Position numbers and translations under genes: made by a program
Part shown: positions 1-8,217 of the stretch, piece after piece
How positions within the stretch are numbered: the stretch's first letter is position 1
How the letters are laid out: each line of letters begins with the position of its first letter
The notes under the pieces: model-generated
Database searches by the model: none
What the model saw: the letters and a program-made list of their open reading frames with translations, nothing else
What the model was told of the DNA's origin: nothing
Source: Verrucomicrobiota bacterium
GTDB lineage: Bacteria > Verrucomicrobiota > Verrucomicrobiia > Opitutales > UBA953
Direction: 5' to 3'
NCBI GenBank assembly: GCA_030831965.1
Contig: JAURJZ010000012.1
Location: 1 to 35,285 of the forward strand
Length of the DNA stretch: 35,285 bases

Positions 1-312
1 CTGGGAGAATTTGGCGGGCTTGGCCAGATCCACGCCGTCGACCCGGATGCGGAGGGCGCCGAGCTTCCGCAGGACCTCGTCGGCGTCATAGGCGCCGTTG
101 TGGGCGAGGTAGAGGCCCAGCTCGCCCTGGGAAAACCAGGCGTTCGCCCCGGCGCCGGACATGCCCGGCAGCGGCATGCCTCCCTCCGGAACCTCGGAGG
201 GCGAGGACCACTCGATATTGCAGGAGGCGAGGAGCCTCTGGGTGTCCTGCCCGGGGAGGAACGCCGGCAGGAGCCCTCCCAGGAGGATCAGGAGCCGGGG
301 CAGGGTCCTCAT
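1..312 (-). CDS. DUF5703 domain protein, secreted, N-terminal part (runs off window)
   Basis: Only the first 104 codons are present; the 3' end lies beyond base 1. The product opens with a signal peptide (MRTLPRLLILLGGLLPAF) and then a segment that I match to the N-terminus of DUF5703 proteins: NIEWSSPSEVPEGGMPLPG, then NAWFSQGELGLYLAHNGAYDADEVLRKLG and a strand ending in RIRVDG. In that family this block precedes a glycoside-hydrolase-like barrel, so a role in polysaccharide breakdown outside the cytoplasm is likely, but the catalytic part is not visible. The usual GNG after MPL is replaced by PGMSG. The start at 312 is supported by a GGAG ribosome site at 319-322, one of the very few in the window. 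It follows the ADP-ribosylglycohydrolase gene by 37 bases and may be co-transcribed with it. The family match is by pattern only. Confidence 0.7.
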   Translation of the reverse strand, partial: MRTLPRLLILLGGLLPAFLPGQDTQRLLASCNIEWSSPSEVPEGGMPLPGMSGAGANAWFSQGELGLYLAHNGAYDADEVLRKLGALRIRVDGVDLAKPAKFSQ

Positions 313-349
313 GCGATGCTCCGACCCCATGGAGCGACGGGATGTTCCC

Positions 350-1150
350 TCAGGGGATTTTCCACTCCGAACGGCCGCGATCGACGGCGCGGGCCGCCCA
401 GGGATAGGCGGCTCTCAGGCGGCGCACGGCCTCGTCGGCGATCGGCGCCGGAACGCCCCAGAGGGCCTCGCCCACGCCGCCCGCGATGGCGGCGAGCGTG
501 TCGGCGTCGCCCCCGATGGAGCAGGCGGCCCTGACGCAGGCCTCGAATCCCCCCGTCTCCGTGGCGATGGCCATCGCGGCGGGCACGCAGACGGGACAGG
601 TCTCGTCGTAGCGATGCTCGCGGCGCAGCCGGTCGAGGGAGGGCAGGGCGCCGTAGAAGCCCTCCGCCACCTGCCGAACCCGGGCTGGGTCGCGGGTTGT
701 CCGGGCGACATGCGTGGCCAGCGCCGCGCACTGCGCGCCACGGACGCCCTCGGGGTGCGCGTGCGACGGAAGGGCGCTCAGGCGCGCCTGGCGAAGCACC
801 TCCTTCGCGTCGTCGTGGGCCCAGGCGATGGCCGAGACGCGCATGGCGGCCCCGTTGCCGAGCGAATCCCCCCGGCGCGAGCCGCCCTCGCTCGCCCAGT
901 GCCGGAAGCCGTCTCCCCACGAGGGACCGAGGGGTGCGCCGCCGGGCTTGGACTCGGCGAGCCGATAGGCCTCCACGAGGCGCCCGGCATAGCCGACGGA
1001 GGTGTCGAGGCAGGCGAGCGCGACCGCGCAGGTGAGCAGGGAGTCGTCCGTCGGCGAGCTGAGCTCGACGAAGAGGGGGAAGTCGTCGCGCCGGTTGCGC
1101 GTGAACTCATGGACCGAGCCGATGATGTCACCCGCGATGGCGCCGAGCAT
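350..1150 (-). CDS. ADP-ribosylglycohydrolase (DraG/ARH family)
   Basis: The 266-residue product starts MLGAIAGDIIGS, the usual opening of this family. It carries TDDS at residues 34-37 (normally DDT), GNGAAMRVSAIAW in the middle and CSIGGDADTLAAIAGG near the end. The paired Asp/Thr clusters bind the two metal ions that hydrolyse ADP-ribose from modified proteins or nucleic acids in the cytoplasm. An in-frame TTG at 1177 and an ATG at 1168 lie upstream. I prefer the ATG at 1150 because GAIAGDIIGS sits at the very N-terminus in homologues and a TAGCAT box ends 8 bases before it. The gene diverges from the Minf_1886 gene. The substrate is not predictable; no partner ADP-ribosyltransferase is nearby. 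Confidence 0.9.
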   Translation of the reverse strand: MLGAIAGDIIGSVHEFTRNRRDDFPLFVELSSPTDDSLLTCAVALACLDTSVGYAGRLVEAYRLAESKPGGAPLGPSWGDGFRHWASEGGSRRGDSLGNGAAMRVSAIAWAHDDAKEVLRQARLSALPSHAHPEGVRGAQCAALATHVARTTRDPARVRQVAEGFYGALPSLDRLRREHRYDETCPVCVPAAMAIATETGGFEACVRAACSIGGDADTLAAIAGGVGEALWGVPAPIADEAVRRLRAAYPWAARAVDRGRSEWKIP

Positions 1151-1200
1151 GGGCCATGATGCTAGCATGGCCGGCAAGCCGACGCGGCACCCCGGCGCGC

Positions 1201-1226
1201 CGCGCCCTTTTTGCTTTTCGGGCGCG
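1201..1226. repeat. GC-rich inverted repeat in divergent intergenic region
   Basis: CGCGCCC (1201-1207) and GGGCGCG (1220-1226) form a 7-bp stem around a T-rich loop (1208-1219). Flanking GGCGCGCC copies extend the self-complementarity. It lies upstream of the candidate -10 box of the Minf_1886 gene, so it could affect that promoter. It could also simply reflect base composition. Confidence 0.35.
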
Positions 1227-1236
1227 CCGGCGCGCC

Positions 1237-1242
1237 TAGGTT
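1237..1242 (+). promoter_or_regulatory. Candidate -10 box of the Minf_1886 gene
   Basis: TAGGTT ends 6 bases before the ATG at 1249, which puts the predicted transcription start on or next to the start codon. The nearest TTG box (TTGCTT, 1211-1216) is 20 bases upstream of it, longer than ideal, so the -35 assignment is uncertain. The same hexamer TAGGTT is used before the ABC ATPase gene at 28730. Confidence 0.5.
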
Positions 1243-1248
1243 GGCGGG

Positions 1249-1647
1249 ATGGACATCGACGAGGTCATCCGCGGGTGCGTCGCCAAGGACCCGCGCTACC
1301 GCCCCCAGGCGTACCATGCGGTCCGCCTCGGGCTGGACCAGGCCCAGCGGTCCGTCCATGGCGAGCCGCGGAAGGGCGCCAAGGCAAGCGCCCGCAGCCG
1401 CCACGTGAGCGGCCCCCAGATGCTCGAGGGGTTTCGCCAGCACTGTCTCGAGGCCTACGGACCCATGGCCTACCCGTTGCTGGCCAACTGGGGCGTGCGC
1501 AAGACCGCCGACGTCGGCAACATCGTCTTCAACCTGATCGAGGGCGGCTTCTTCGGCAAATCCGAGGAGGACAGCCCGGCCGACTTCAGCAACGTCTACG
1601 ACTTCAAGCAGGCCTTCGCTCAGCCCTTCCTGCCCGGAAGGAACTGA
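1249..1647 (+). CDS. Minf_1886 family protein (Verrucomicrobia/Planctomycetes-restricted)
   Basis: This small soluble protein of 132 residues has no signal peptide or membrane segment. The sequence, with DIDEVI..CVAKDPRY...AY near the start, a central HVSGPQMLEGFRQHCLEAYG and LLANWGVRKTADVGNIVFNLIE, is the pattern I recognise for the Minf_1886 family, which is largely confined to the Planctomycetes-Verrucomicrobia group. The function is unknown. The middle (residues about 40-60) is basic and less structured. The ATG is fixed by the promoter spacing just upstream. The gene ends three bases before the stop codon of convergent uppP. It is useful mainly as a lineage marker. Confidence 0.8.
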   Translation: MDIDEVIRGCVAKDPRYRPQAYHAVRLGLDQAQRSVHGEPRKGAKASARSRHVSGPQMLEGFRQHCLEAYGPMAYPLLANWGVRKTADVGNIVFNLIEGGFFGKSEEDSPADFSNVYDFKQAFAQPFLPGRN

Positions 1648-1650
1648 CGC

Positions 1651-2595
1651 TCAGGCCAGCCATCCGCGCGCGGACCAGGCAAGGAGCAGTCCCCCGCCGA
1701 CGGCGATGCGGTACCAGGCGAACAGCGCGAATCCCCGCCGCTGGAGGTGGCGCACCAGCCACCCGGCCGTCGCGTAGGCGACGGCGAAGCTGACCGCAAG
1801 GCCAAGGAGGGCGGGCGGGGCGGGATAGACCGCGACCAGGGCCGGCCCCAGCTGCCAGGCCTTGTAGGCCGAGGCGGCGGTCAGGGTGACGAATCCGACG
1901 AGGAAGGAGAACTCCGCCGCCGCCGCGTGCGACAGGCCGCTTGCCCGCCCGCCGAGCAGCGTGGCGAGCGAGCGGCTGGTTCCCGGGATGAGGGCCAGGC
2001 ACTGGAAGCAGCCGATGCGGAGGGCCTGGGGCAGCGACAGCGTCTCGAGCTCATCGTGCCCTGGCTGCTCGCCGCGGGGATACAGGCGGTCAAAGGCCAG
2101 CATGGCCACGCCGCCGAGCAGCAGGGCCCAGGCGACGACCATGCGGTCGAAGAGAAACGCCTCGATCCAGTCCTTGGCGAGCAGCCCGAGCGCGGCGGCT
2201 GGGAGAAAGGCGACCAGGGTCGAGAGGACGACGCGGGGGCTCGGGTCGCGGAAGCGCCGCCAGAAGGCCGCGACCACCGCGAGGATGGCCCCGACCTGGA
2301 TGATGACGAGGTAATCGTCGGCCGCGCGCTTGAGGCTGACGGGGTTTCCCCTGCGGTCCGACACGCCCGCCACCGTGACATTCGGGTCGTCGTTCACGTC
2401 CAGCACCAGCTTGTTGGCGAGGATCAGGTGACCGGTCGAGGAGACGGGGAGGAACTCGGTGGCGCCCTCGACCACCCCGGTGACCGCGGCCCGCGTCAGG
2501 GTGAACTCCCCGCGGGTCGCCTCGGCGGACACCTCCTCGCCAGCCCCCCTTGCGAGGGCCGCCAGCGCGGTCAGGAGGCAGCAGAGCGGTCGCAT
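1651..2595 (-). CDS. uppP: Undecaprenyl-diphosphatase UppP/BacA
   Basis: This integral membrane enzyme of 314 residues recycles undecaprenyl diphosphate to the monophosphate lipid carrier for peptidoglycan and other envelope polymers. The first motif, [17 protein letters not shown], holds the conserved acidic and His residues (E43, E47, H56). The second, PGTSRS at 204-209, holds the catalytic Arg, though the usual SRSG reads SRSL. Two things are odd. About 30 extra residues precede the first motif and resemble a signal peptide ([19 protein letters not shown]). A hydrophilic segment of about 30 residues (64-95, [12 protein letters not shown]...) sits between the first motif and the [11 protein letters not shown] helix, where most members go straight on. 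The gene diverges from trpB. Confidence 0.93.
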   Translation of the reverse strand: MRPLCCLLTALAALARGAGEEVSAEATRGEFTLTRAAVTGVVEGATEFLPVSSTGHLILANKLVLDVNDDPNVTVAGVSDRRGNPVSLKRAADDYLVIIQVGAILAVVAAFWRRFRDPSPRVVLSTLVAFLPAAALGLLAKDWIEAFLFDRMVVAWALLLGGVAMLAFDRLYPRGEQPGHDELETLSLPQALRIGCFQCLALIPGTSRSLATLLGGRASGLSHAAAAEFSFLVGFVTLTAASAYKAWQLGPALVAVYPAPPALLGLAVSFAVAYATAGWLVRHLQRRGFALFAWYRIAVGGGLLLAWSARGWLA

Positions 2596-2601
2596 GGGGA
2601 C

Positions 2602-2607
2602 TCGCTA
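2602..2607 (-). promoter_or_regulatory. Candidate -10 box of uppP
   Basis: On the minus strand TAGCGA ends 6 bases before the uppP ATG. A weak -35 candidate, TCGACT, lies 17 bases upstream (2625-2630). The spacing implies a transcript starting at the ATG. Confidence 0.4.
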
Positions 2608-2653
2608 GCCTGCGGCCGCGCGGGAGTCGACACCAGACCAGGCGCCCTCTCGC

Positions 2654-2681
2654 TTGCCTTATCGCCGCGTCCGCCTACCCA
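2654..2681 (+). promoter_or_regulatory. Candidate promoter of trpB
   Basis: TTGCCT (2654-2659) is followed after 16 bases by TACCCA (2676-2681). The GTG start of trpB is 16 bases further on, so the leader would be only about ten bases. The -35 box is good and the -10 box weak. Confidence 0.4.
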
Positions 2682-2697
2682 TGGGGCCTTCCCTCCC

Positions 2698-3933
2698 GTG
2701 GCGACCTCCTCCCTGATTCCCGGCCCCGAGCCTCGCTTCCGCCTTCCCGACCCCCGCGGCCGTTTCGGCGCCTACGGCGGCATGTTCGTCCCCGAGACGC
2801 TGATGACACCCCTGCTCGAGCTCGGGCGAGCCTACGACGAGGCTCGCCGCGACCCCGTCTTCCAGTCCGAGTTCGCCAAGTTGCTCAGGATCTACGCGGG
2901 AAGGCCCACCGGCCTCTACCTCGCGGAATCGCTGACCCGCCACCTCGGCGGCGCCAAGGTCTACCTGAAGCGCGAGGACATGCTCCACACGGGCGCCCAC
3001 AAGATCAACAACGTCATCGGGCAGGCGCTCCTTGCCCGCAGGATGGGCAAGACGCGCATCATCGCCGAGACGGGCGCGGGCCAGCACGGCACGGCGACCG
3101 CCGCCGTCTGCGCCCGGTTCGGGCTGAAGGCCGTCATCTACATGGGCGAGGCCGACATGGAGCGCCAGGCCCTGAATGTCTACCGCATGCGGCTGATGGG
3201 CGCCGAGGTGCGCGGCGTCGGCGCCGGCCAGCGCACGCTGAAGGAGGCCGTCAACGAGGCGATGCGCGATTGGGTGACCAACGTGAGGGACACCCATTAC
3301 ATCCTCGGCACGGCCTACGGCTCGCACCCCTATCCCATGATGGTCCGGGATTTCCACCGCATCATCTCGATCGAGTCCAAGGCCCAGATGCTCGAGGCCG
3401 AGGGCCGGCTTCCCGACGAGGTGGTCGCCTGCGTCGGCGGCGGCTCGAACGCGATCGGCTCGTTCTTCGAGTATCTCGACGAGCCCTCGGTGCGGCTGAC
3501 CGGGGTCGAGGCGGGCGGCCGGGGCATCCGCCGCGGCGAGCATGCCGCCCGCTTCGCCGGCGGGCGGGTCGGCGTCCTCCAGGGCTGCATGACCTACCTG
3601 CTGCAGGACGCCGAGGGCCAGATCGAGGGAACCCATTCCGTCTCCGCGGGGCTGGACTACGCCGCCGTCGGGCCGGAGCACGCCCACTACCACGACGCGG
3701 GGCGGATCGGGTTCGGCTACGCGACGGACGCCGAGACGCTGGACGCCTTCCAGCTGCTGTCCCGATCCGAGGGCATCATCCCGGCGCTCGAGTCGAGCCA
3801 CGCCCTTGCGTGGGGCTTTCGCCGGGCGGCCGAGCTTCCGGCGGACAAGGTGGTTCTCATCAACCTTTCCGGGCGCGGCGACAAGGATGTCTGGTCCGCC
3901 GCGAGGGCGATGGGCGTCGAGATCAAGCTCTGA
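2698..3933 (+). CDS. trpB: Tryptophan synthase beta chain TrpB
   Basis: The PLP enzyme joins indole and serine to make tryptophan, normally as the beta subunit of an alpha2-beta2 complex. The 411-residue product has the expected length. Visible motifs are [14 protein letters not shown] near the N-terminus, [16 protein letters not shown] with the PLP lysine at about residue 102, AETGAGQHG with the catalytic Glu (about 124), GGGSNAIG for phosphate binding and [12 protein letters not shown] at the end. The start is a GTG at 2698; no in-frame ATG gives a full N-terminus, and the longer open frame upstream is only the shadow of uppP. No trpA follows, which is unusual. The stop overlaps the yicC start by one base (TGATG), so the two genes are translationally coupled. 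Confidence 0.95.
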   Translation: MATSSLIPGPEPRFRLPDPRGRFGAYGGMFVPETLMTPLLELGRAYDEARRDPVFQSEFAKLLRIYAGRPTGLYLAESLTRHLGGAKVYLKREDMLHTGAHKINNVIGQALLARRMGKTRIIAETGAGQHGTATAAVCARFGLKAVIYMGEADMERQALNVYRMRLMGAEVRGVGAGQRTLKEAVNEAMRDWVTNVRDTHYILGTAYGSHPYPMMVRDFHRIISIESKAQMLEAEGRLPDEVVACVGGGSNAIGSFFEYLDEPSVRLTGVEAGGRGIRRGEHAARFAGGRVGVLQGCMTYLLQDAEGQIEGTHSVSAGLDYAAVGPEHAHYHDAGRIGFGYATDAETLDAFQLLSRSEGIIPALESSHALAWGFRRAAELPADKVVLINLSGRGDKDVWSAARAMGVEIKL

Positions 3934-4787
3934 TGCCGGGCCTCCGTTCCATGACGGGGTTCGGGCGCGCCACCGCCCCCCTGGGCAAGTCCGTCCTCGT
4001 CGCCGAGGCCTCGTCCGTCAACCAGCGCGGCCTGGCCGTCGCCGTCCACGCGCCGCCGGAATGGGCGGCGATGGAGCCCGACCTGACCGCGCTCGCCCGC
4101 GGGATGTTCCAGCGCGGCAAGCTGACCCTGCGACTCTCCCTGGAAACCCCGGGCGGCGTCCCCGACCTCGCCGAGCCCCTCGCCGAGCTTCGCCGCCTGG
4201 CCCATGCCCACGGGATACCGGGCGAGCCCGACTGGGAGGTTCTGCTCCGGCTGAGCGAGCGGCAGTCCCGGACCGCGCCGCCTCCCGACGACATCGTCCG
4301 CCAGGCCTCGGTTGCCTGCTGCAAGGCAGCCCTGGAGTCCCTCGATGCCTCCCGCGCCCGGGAGGGCGAGGCCTTGGCGGCGGACCTCGCTCGGCGGTTG
4401 GACGTCCTCGGCGAGCTGGTCTCCCGCATGGAGTCCTCCGCCGCGCAGGGTCCCGCCCGCCGCCGTGACCGGCTGCTCCGCCGTCTCGCCGAGCTGGGGC
4501 TCGAGCTCGACCCTTCGGACGAGCGCGTTCTCAAGGAACTCGCGCTCCACGCGGACCGTTCCGACATCTCGGAGGAGATCACCCGCCTGCGGAGCCATCT
4601 CGCCCAGGGGCGCGGCCTCCTGGGATCGGCCGCCCCGGGTCGCCCCCTCGACTTCCTGACCCAGGAGCTCCTGCGGGAGGCCAACACCGTTGGCAGCAAG
4701 GCCTCCGAGATCCCCACCACGCAGGCCGTCCTCGAGGCCAAGGCGGAGATCGAGCGCATGCGGGAGCAGGTTCAAAACGTCGAATAA
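3933..4787 (+). CDS. yicC: YicC/YloC family endoribonuclease
   Basis: The product has 284 residues, the usual length. It starts with the family signature RSMTGFGRA and ends with AEIERMREQVQNVE, the hallmark C-terminus; NTVGSKASEI lies just before. Members are cytoplasmic RNA-processing enzymes, described as endoribonucleases. The N-terminal conserved block (usually E-RS-VN-R) reads EASSVNQRGLAV, somewhat divergent. The start ATG shares its first base with the trpB stop, and this linkage to trpB is probably transcriptional convenience rather than function. The coiled C-terminal half is rich in Arg and Glu. Confidence 0.9.
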   Translation: MPGLRSMTGFGRATAPLGKSVLVAEASSVNQRGLAVAVHAPPEWAAMEPDLTALARGMFQRGKLTLRLSLETPGGVPDLAEPLAELRRLAHAHGIPGEPDWEVLLRLSERQSRTAPPPDDIVRQASVACCKAALESLDASRAREGEALAADLARRLDVLGELVSRMESSAAQGPARRRDRLLRRLAELGLELDPSDERVLKELALHADRSDISEEITRLRSHLAQGRGLLGSAAPGRPLDFLTQELLREANTVGSKASEIPTTQAVLEAKAEIERMREQVQNVE

Positions 4788-4844
4788 GGCGGTCAGGCGA
4801 CGTGGGTTGCCCGCAAGATTCGTCCCAGCAAGCATTTAGGAGAC

Positions 4845-4872
4845 TTGCCAATCCCGCCTTCCGCGCTTCGAT
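4845..4872 (+). promoter_or_regulatory. Candidate promoter of the HU/IHF-hisS-murJ group
   Basis: TTGCCA (4845-4850) and TTCGAT (4867-4872) are separated by 16 bases. The ATG at 4896 is 23 bases beyond the -10 box, giving a short leader of about 17 bases. The same TTCGAT with the same spacing occurs before the SMUG1 gene at 20616. Confidence 0.55.
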
Positions 4873-4895
4873 GGCGGCACCCACCCGATTCCTCC

Positions 4896-5285
4896 ATGCC
4901 GCAAAAGCCCGCCAATCTCACCAAGCGCGAAATCGTGCTGCGCATCTTCGAGGAGTCGAACCACCCGCAGAAGGCCATTCGCGACGCGGTTCAGCGCACG
5001 CTGGAGATCATCCAGCAGGCGTTGCTCGAGGGTCGCGATGTCGAGCTCCGCAACTTCGGCGTCTTCGAGGTCCAGGTCCGCGAGAGCCGCATCGGCCGCA
5101 ACCCGAACCGCCCCGAGACGGACGTGGTCATTCCCCGCCGTGCGGTCGTGAAGTTCAAGGCGGGCAAGGAGTTCAAGAAGGCCCTGAGGGAGAACGACCT
5201 CGCCCGCTACCAGCACCCCGGCGGCGAGGACGCGCCCCGCGGCCCCGCCTCGGATTCCGCTTCCGGCACCCCTCCCACCGCCTGA
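4896..5285 (+). CDS. HU/IHF family DNA-binding protein with C-terminal tail
   Basis: This nucleoid protein bends DNA as a dimer. The first 95 or so residues are a standard HU/IHF fold: NLTKREIVLRIFE, then VQRTLEIIQQALLEGRDVELRNFGVFEV, with the intercalating Pro in the arm (GRNPNRPETDVVIPRR) and the closing VKFKAGKEFKKAL. After that comes a low-complexity tail of about 25 residues rich in Pro, Gly, Ser and Ala. Total length is 129 residues against about 90-100 for typical members. Whether it acts as HU or as an IHF subunit cannot be told. The ATG at 4896 is chosen over upstream in-frame starts because the fold begins right after it. hisS follows after 16 bases. Confidence 0.92.
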   Translation: MPQKPANLTKREIVLRIFEESNHPQKAIRDAVQRTLEIIQQALLEGRDVELRNFGVFEVQVRESRIGRNPNRPETDVVIPRRAVVKFKAGKEFKKALRENDLARYQHPGGEDAPRGPASDSASGTPPTA

Positions 5286-5301
5286 GCGAGCGGGCCAAGG
5301 C

Positions 5302-6639
5302 ATGTCCAAGTTCGAGTCCCTCCCCGGCTTCCGCGCCTTCTATCCGGAGGACCGCGCCCGGCTCGGCCATATCCTCGATGTCTGGCGCCGCGCCTGCCGC
5401 CGCCACGGCTTCCGCGAGTGGGAGGGCCCGGTGCTCGAGCCGCTCGAGCTGCTGACGGCCAAGTCCGGCGACGAGATCGTCCGCCAGCTCTTCAACTTCA
5501 CCGACAAGGGCGAGCGCGCCGTGGCGCTCCGCCCCGAGATGACGCCGACCCTCGCGCGCCTGGTCGCGGCCCGGGCCAACGCGCTCCCCAAGCCCATCCG
5601 CTGGTTCGCCATCGGCGAGTGCTACCGCTACGAGAAGCAGCAGAAGGGCCGCCTCCGGGCCTTCCACCAGCTCAACGCCGACCTGCTCGGCGAGGCCGGC
5701 CCCGGCGCCGACGCCGAGGTCATCGCGCTCTGCGCCGAGTGCCTGCTCGGGTTCGGGCTCAGCCGCGACAGCTTCGCCCTCCGCCTCTCCGACCGCACGC
5801 TGTGGTTCCGCGTGCTCGCCTCGCTCGGCGTGCCGGACGAGGCGGCCCCCGCGGTGCTGGGCGCGGTCGACAAGCTTGGGCGCTCCACCGACGCCGAGCT
5901 CCTCGCGCAGGTGACGTCGGCCCTCTCGGGCGCGTCCGCCGACCCGGCCCGCGTGCTCGCCGAGTCGCGCCGGCTCGCCGCGGTCCGCTCCTTCGCCGAG
6001 CTGGAGGCCGCCGCGGGCGCCGACCCCGCCGTCGCCGCCCGGCTCGCCGAGTGGCGCGAGCTCCTCAGCCTGCTCGCCGGCCTCGGGGTCGGGGACCTGG
6101 TGCGGGTCGACCTGGGCATCGTGCGCGGGCTCGCCTATTACACCGGGTTCGTCTTCGAGGCCTTCGACGCCGAGGGCGAGCAGCGCGCCCTCGCGGGGGG
6201 TGGCCGCTACGACGGCCTCGTCGAGCGGATGGGCGGACCCGCCATGCCCGCGGTCGGCTTCGGCATGGGGGATGTGACGGTGGCCAACCTGCTTGAGTCG
6301 CGCGGCCTGATGCCCTCCTACGCGGAGGGGCCCGACTTCTTCGTCGCCATCCTGGGCGCCGACGCCCGCGACGCGGCGCTGCGCGACGTGGCCGCGCTGC
6401 GGTCGGCGGGCATGCGCGTCGAGTACAACCTGCGCGACGGCCGGTTCCCCAAGCTGATGCAGGCCGCCGAGTCGGCCGGCGCCCGCTTCGCCCTGGTCTA
6501 CGGCGGGGAGGAGGTCGCGCGCGGCGTGGCCAAGGTGCGCGAGCTCGCCAGCCGGTCCGAGGCCGAGGTGCCGAGGGTCGACCTGGTCCCGGCGATGCGC
6601 GCCGTCCTGGAGGAGGGCTTCGGGGCCGTCCAGCCCTGA
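5302..6639 (+). CDS. hisS: Histidyl-tRNA synthetase
   Basis: This class II synthetase charges tRNA-His in the cytoplasm. The 445 residues show, in order: ALRPEMTPTLAR (about 75-86), motif 2 with RWFAIGECYRYEKQQKGRLRAFHQ (about 100-123), the His-binding motif RGLAYYTGFVFE (about 275), GGGRYDGL, the motif 3 region GFGMGDV, and a C-terminal anticodon-binding domain. RGLAYYTG has Ala where many bacterial enzymes have Asp, a variant found in some bacterial groups. It is too complete, with motif 2 Arg and anticodon domain, to be the HisZ regulatory paralogue. It lies between the HU gene and murJ, with 16 and 9 bases between coding regions. Confidence 0.95.
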   Translation: MSKFESLPGFRAFYPEDRARLGHILDVWRRACRRHGFREWEGPVLEPLELLTAKSGDEIVRQLFNFTDKGERAVALRPEMTPTLARLVAARANALPKPIRWFAIGECYRYEKQQKGRLRAFHQLNADLLGEAGPGADAEVIALCAECLLGFGLSRDSFALRLSDRTLWFRVLASLGVPDEAAPAVLGAVDKLGRSTDAELLAQVTSALSGASADPARVLAESRRLAAVRSFAELEAAAGADPAVAARLAEWRELLSLLAGLGVGDLVRVDLGIVRGLAYYTGFVFEAFDAEGEQRALAGGGRYDGLVERMGGPAMPAVGFGMGDVTVANLLESRGLMPSYAEGPDFFVAILGADARDAALRDVAALRSAGMRVEYNLRDGRFPKLMQAAESAGARFALVYGGEEVARGVAKVRELASRSEAEVPRVDLVPAMRAVLEEGFGAVQP

Positions 6640-6648
6640 CCCATCGCG

Positions 6649-8217
6649 ATGTCGGAGCAGTCGCGGCAGTACCGGTCGATGGCCGTCACGGCGTCCTGGA
6701 CCCTGGTGTCCCGCGTGCTCGGGCTGGTCCGCGACCAGCTGATGGCCGCGACCTTCGGGGCGGGCGCGGTGGCCTCGGCCTTCCTCCTGGCGTTCCAGAT
6801 TCCCAACCTTTTCCGCCGCCTGCTGGGCGAGGGAGCCCTCTCGTCCGCGCTCGTCCCTCCGTTGGCGGGAAAGCTGGAGCGGGAGGGAAGGCCGGCCGCG
6901 CTCGGCTTTCTCAACCACGTGCTCGGCCGGGTCCTGCCCTGGCTGACCGGGATCGCCCTGCTCGGCATGGGGGTGGCGCTCGCCGCCTCCCTTCTGCTCG
7001 AGGAGCGCGCCGCCCTGGCGGCGGAGCTGACGGTTTGGACGATGCCCTACCTGCCGCTGGTCTGCGCCGCCGCGCTGGTCACGGCCTCGGTGCAGCTGCT
7101 GGGACGATTCGGCCTGGCGGAGATCGCCGCCGGCTGCCTCAACCTTTGCCTCATCGCCTCGATGGCGTGGATCGGCCCCGCCGTCTCCCCGGGCGACATG
7201 CTCGGGCAGGCCCGCGTGCTGTGCGCGGCCACCGTGGTCGGCGGCGCCCTGCAGCTCCTGATCCCGCTGCTCGGCCTGCGCCGCCTCGGCTGGCGTCCGG
7301 CGCGCGGCGCCCCGGATGCGGTCGCCTGGTCCGAGCTGAGGGCGACCTTCCTGCCGGCGCTGCTCGGGGCCGGCGTGCTCCAGCTCAACCTTCTGGTCTC
7401 CCGGCTCCTGGCTTTCGGCTTGGACGACGCCGCGCTGACCTATTACCACGTCGCCAACCGGGTGACCGAGCTGCCGGTCGGCCTCTTCTCGGTGTCGATC
7501 GCCACCGTGATCTTCCCGGCCCTCGCCCTGGCCAAGGCCCAGGGGGACCGGGAGGCCCTCGGTCGGAACTACGCGCGCGGCGTCCGCCTGGTCATGGCGG
7601 TCAACATCGCCGCGGCGCTCGGCCTCGCGGTGTTCGCCCAGCCGGTCCTCGAGGTGCTCTTCCAGTACGGCCGCTTCTCGCCCGTCGATGTCGAGAACTC
7701 GGCCGGCCTGCTCGTGCTCTTCTCCGCCGCCATGCCCCTGTACGCGCTCTCGGCGCTGGCCGCGCGGGCCCTGACCGTGGCGGGGCGCGCCGACCTCACG
7801 CTGCGCGCGGCGGTGCACGCGCTGGCGGTCAACGCCGCGCTCTCCGCCGCGCTCGCCCAGCCTTTGGGCGTGGAGGGCCTCGCCTGGGCCAACCTGGCCT
7901 CGGCCGCCTGGCAGCACGCCGTGCTCCGCCGCGGCCTTGTCCGGGCCGAGCCCGCCTACGGCGCGGAGAATCTCGTCAAGCCGCTCCTGCAGGTCCTGGT
8001 CGCCGCGCTCGTGATGGCGGCGGTCGCCTACCAGAGCCAGCGCTGGTTCGCCGACCATCTCTACGGGATGATGGCGCCCAAGCCGCTCCTGCTCCTCACG
8101 ATGTCCCTCGGCGCGCTCCTCGGCGGCGGTCTCTACGCCTGGCTGCTCGCCCAGTTCGGCTATCCGGAGAGGGATGCGCTCACCTCGCTGCTTCGCCGGG
8201 CCAAGCCGGGCAGCTAG
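6649..8217 (+). CDS. murJ: Lipid II flippase MurJ
   Basis: This polytopic inner-membrane protein of 522 residues moves lipid II across the membrane for peptidoglycan synthesis. The N-terminus is typical: SWTLVSRVLGLVRDQLMAATFGAGAVASAF, followed by FQIPNLFRRLLGEGALSSALVPP with the conserved Arg residues of the central cavity. About fourteen hydrophobic segments follow, with VTELPVGLFSVSIATVIFP in the middle. The ATG is nine bases after hisS, with no visible ribosome site. Its TAG stop overlaps the stop of the convergent DUF5069 gene in a shared CTAG. Confidence 0.95.
   Translation: MSEQSRQYRSMAVTASWTLVSRVLGLVRDQLMAATFGAGAVASAFLLAFQIPNLFRRLLGEGALSSALVPPLAGKLEREGRPAALGFLNHVLGRVLPWLTGIALLGMGVALAASLLLEERAALAAELTVWTMPYLPLVCAAALVTASVQLLGRFGLAEIAAGCLNLCLIASMAWIGPAVSPGDMLGQARVLCAATVVGGALQLLIPLLGLRRLGWRPARGAPDAVAWSELRATFLPALLGAGVLQLNLLVSRLLAFGLDDAALTYYHVANRVTELPVGLFSVSIATVIFPALALAKAQGDREALGRNYARGVRLVMAVNIAAALGLAVFAQPVLEVLFQYGRFSPVDVENSAGLLVLFSAAMPLYALSALAARALTVAGRADLTLRAAVHALAVNAALSAALAQPLGVEGLAWANLASAAWQHAVLRRGLVRAEPAYGAENLVKPLLQVLVAALVMAAVAYQSQRWFADHLYGMMAPKPLLLLTMSLGALLGGGLYAWLLAQFGYPERDALTSLLRRAKPGS
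8214..8217. other. Shared palindromic CTAG: overlapping stop codons of two convergent genes
   Basis: The four bases CTAG give TAG on both strands. They end murJ on the plus strand and the DUF5069 gene on the minus strand, with no room for a terminator. The same arrangement recurs at 23296-23299. Confidence 0.95.

Noticed and set aside
1201-1226. GC-rich hairpin as a terminator
   Set aside because: It lies between divergent genes, so neither transcript would end there.
5302-6639. HisZ, the regulatory paralogue of HisRS
   Set aside because: Motif 2, both His-binding motifs and the anticodon-binding domain are all present.
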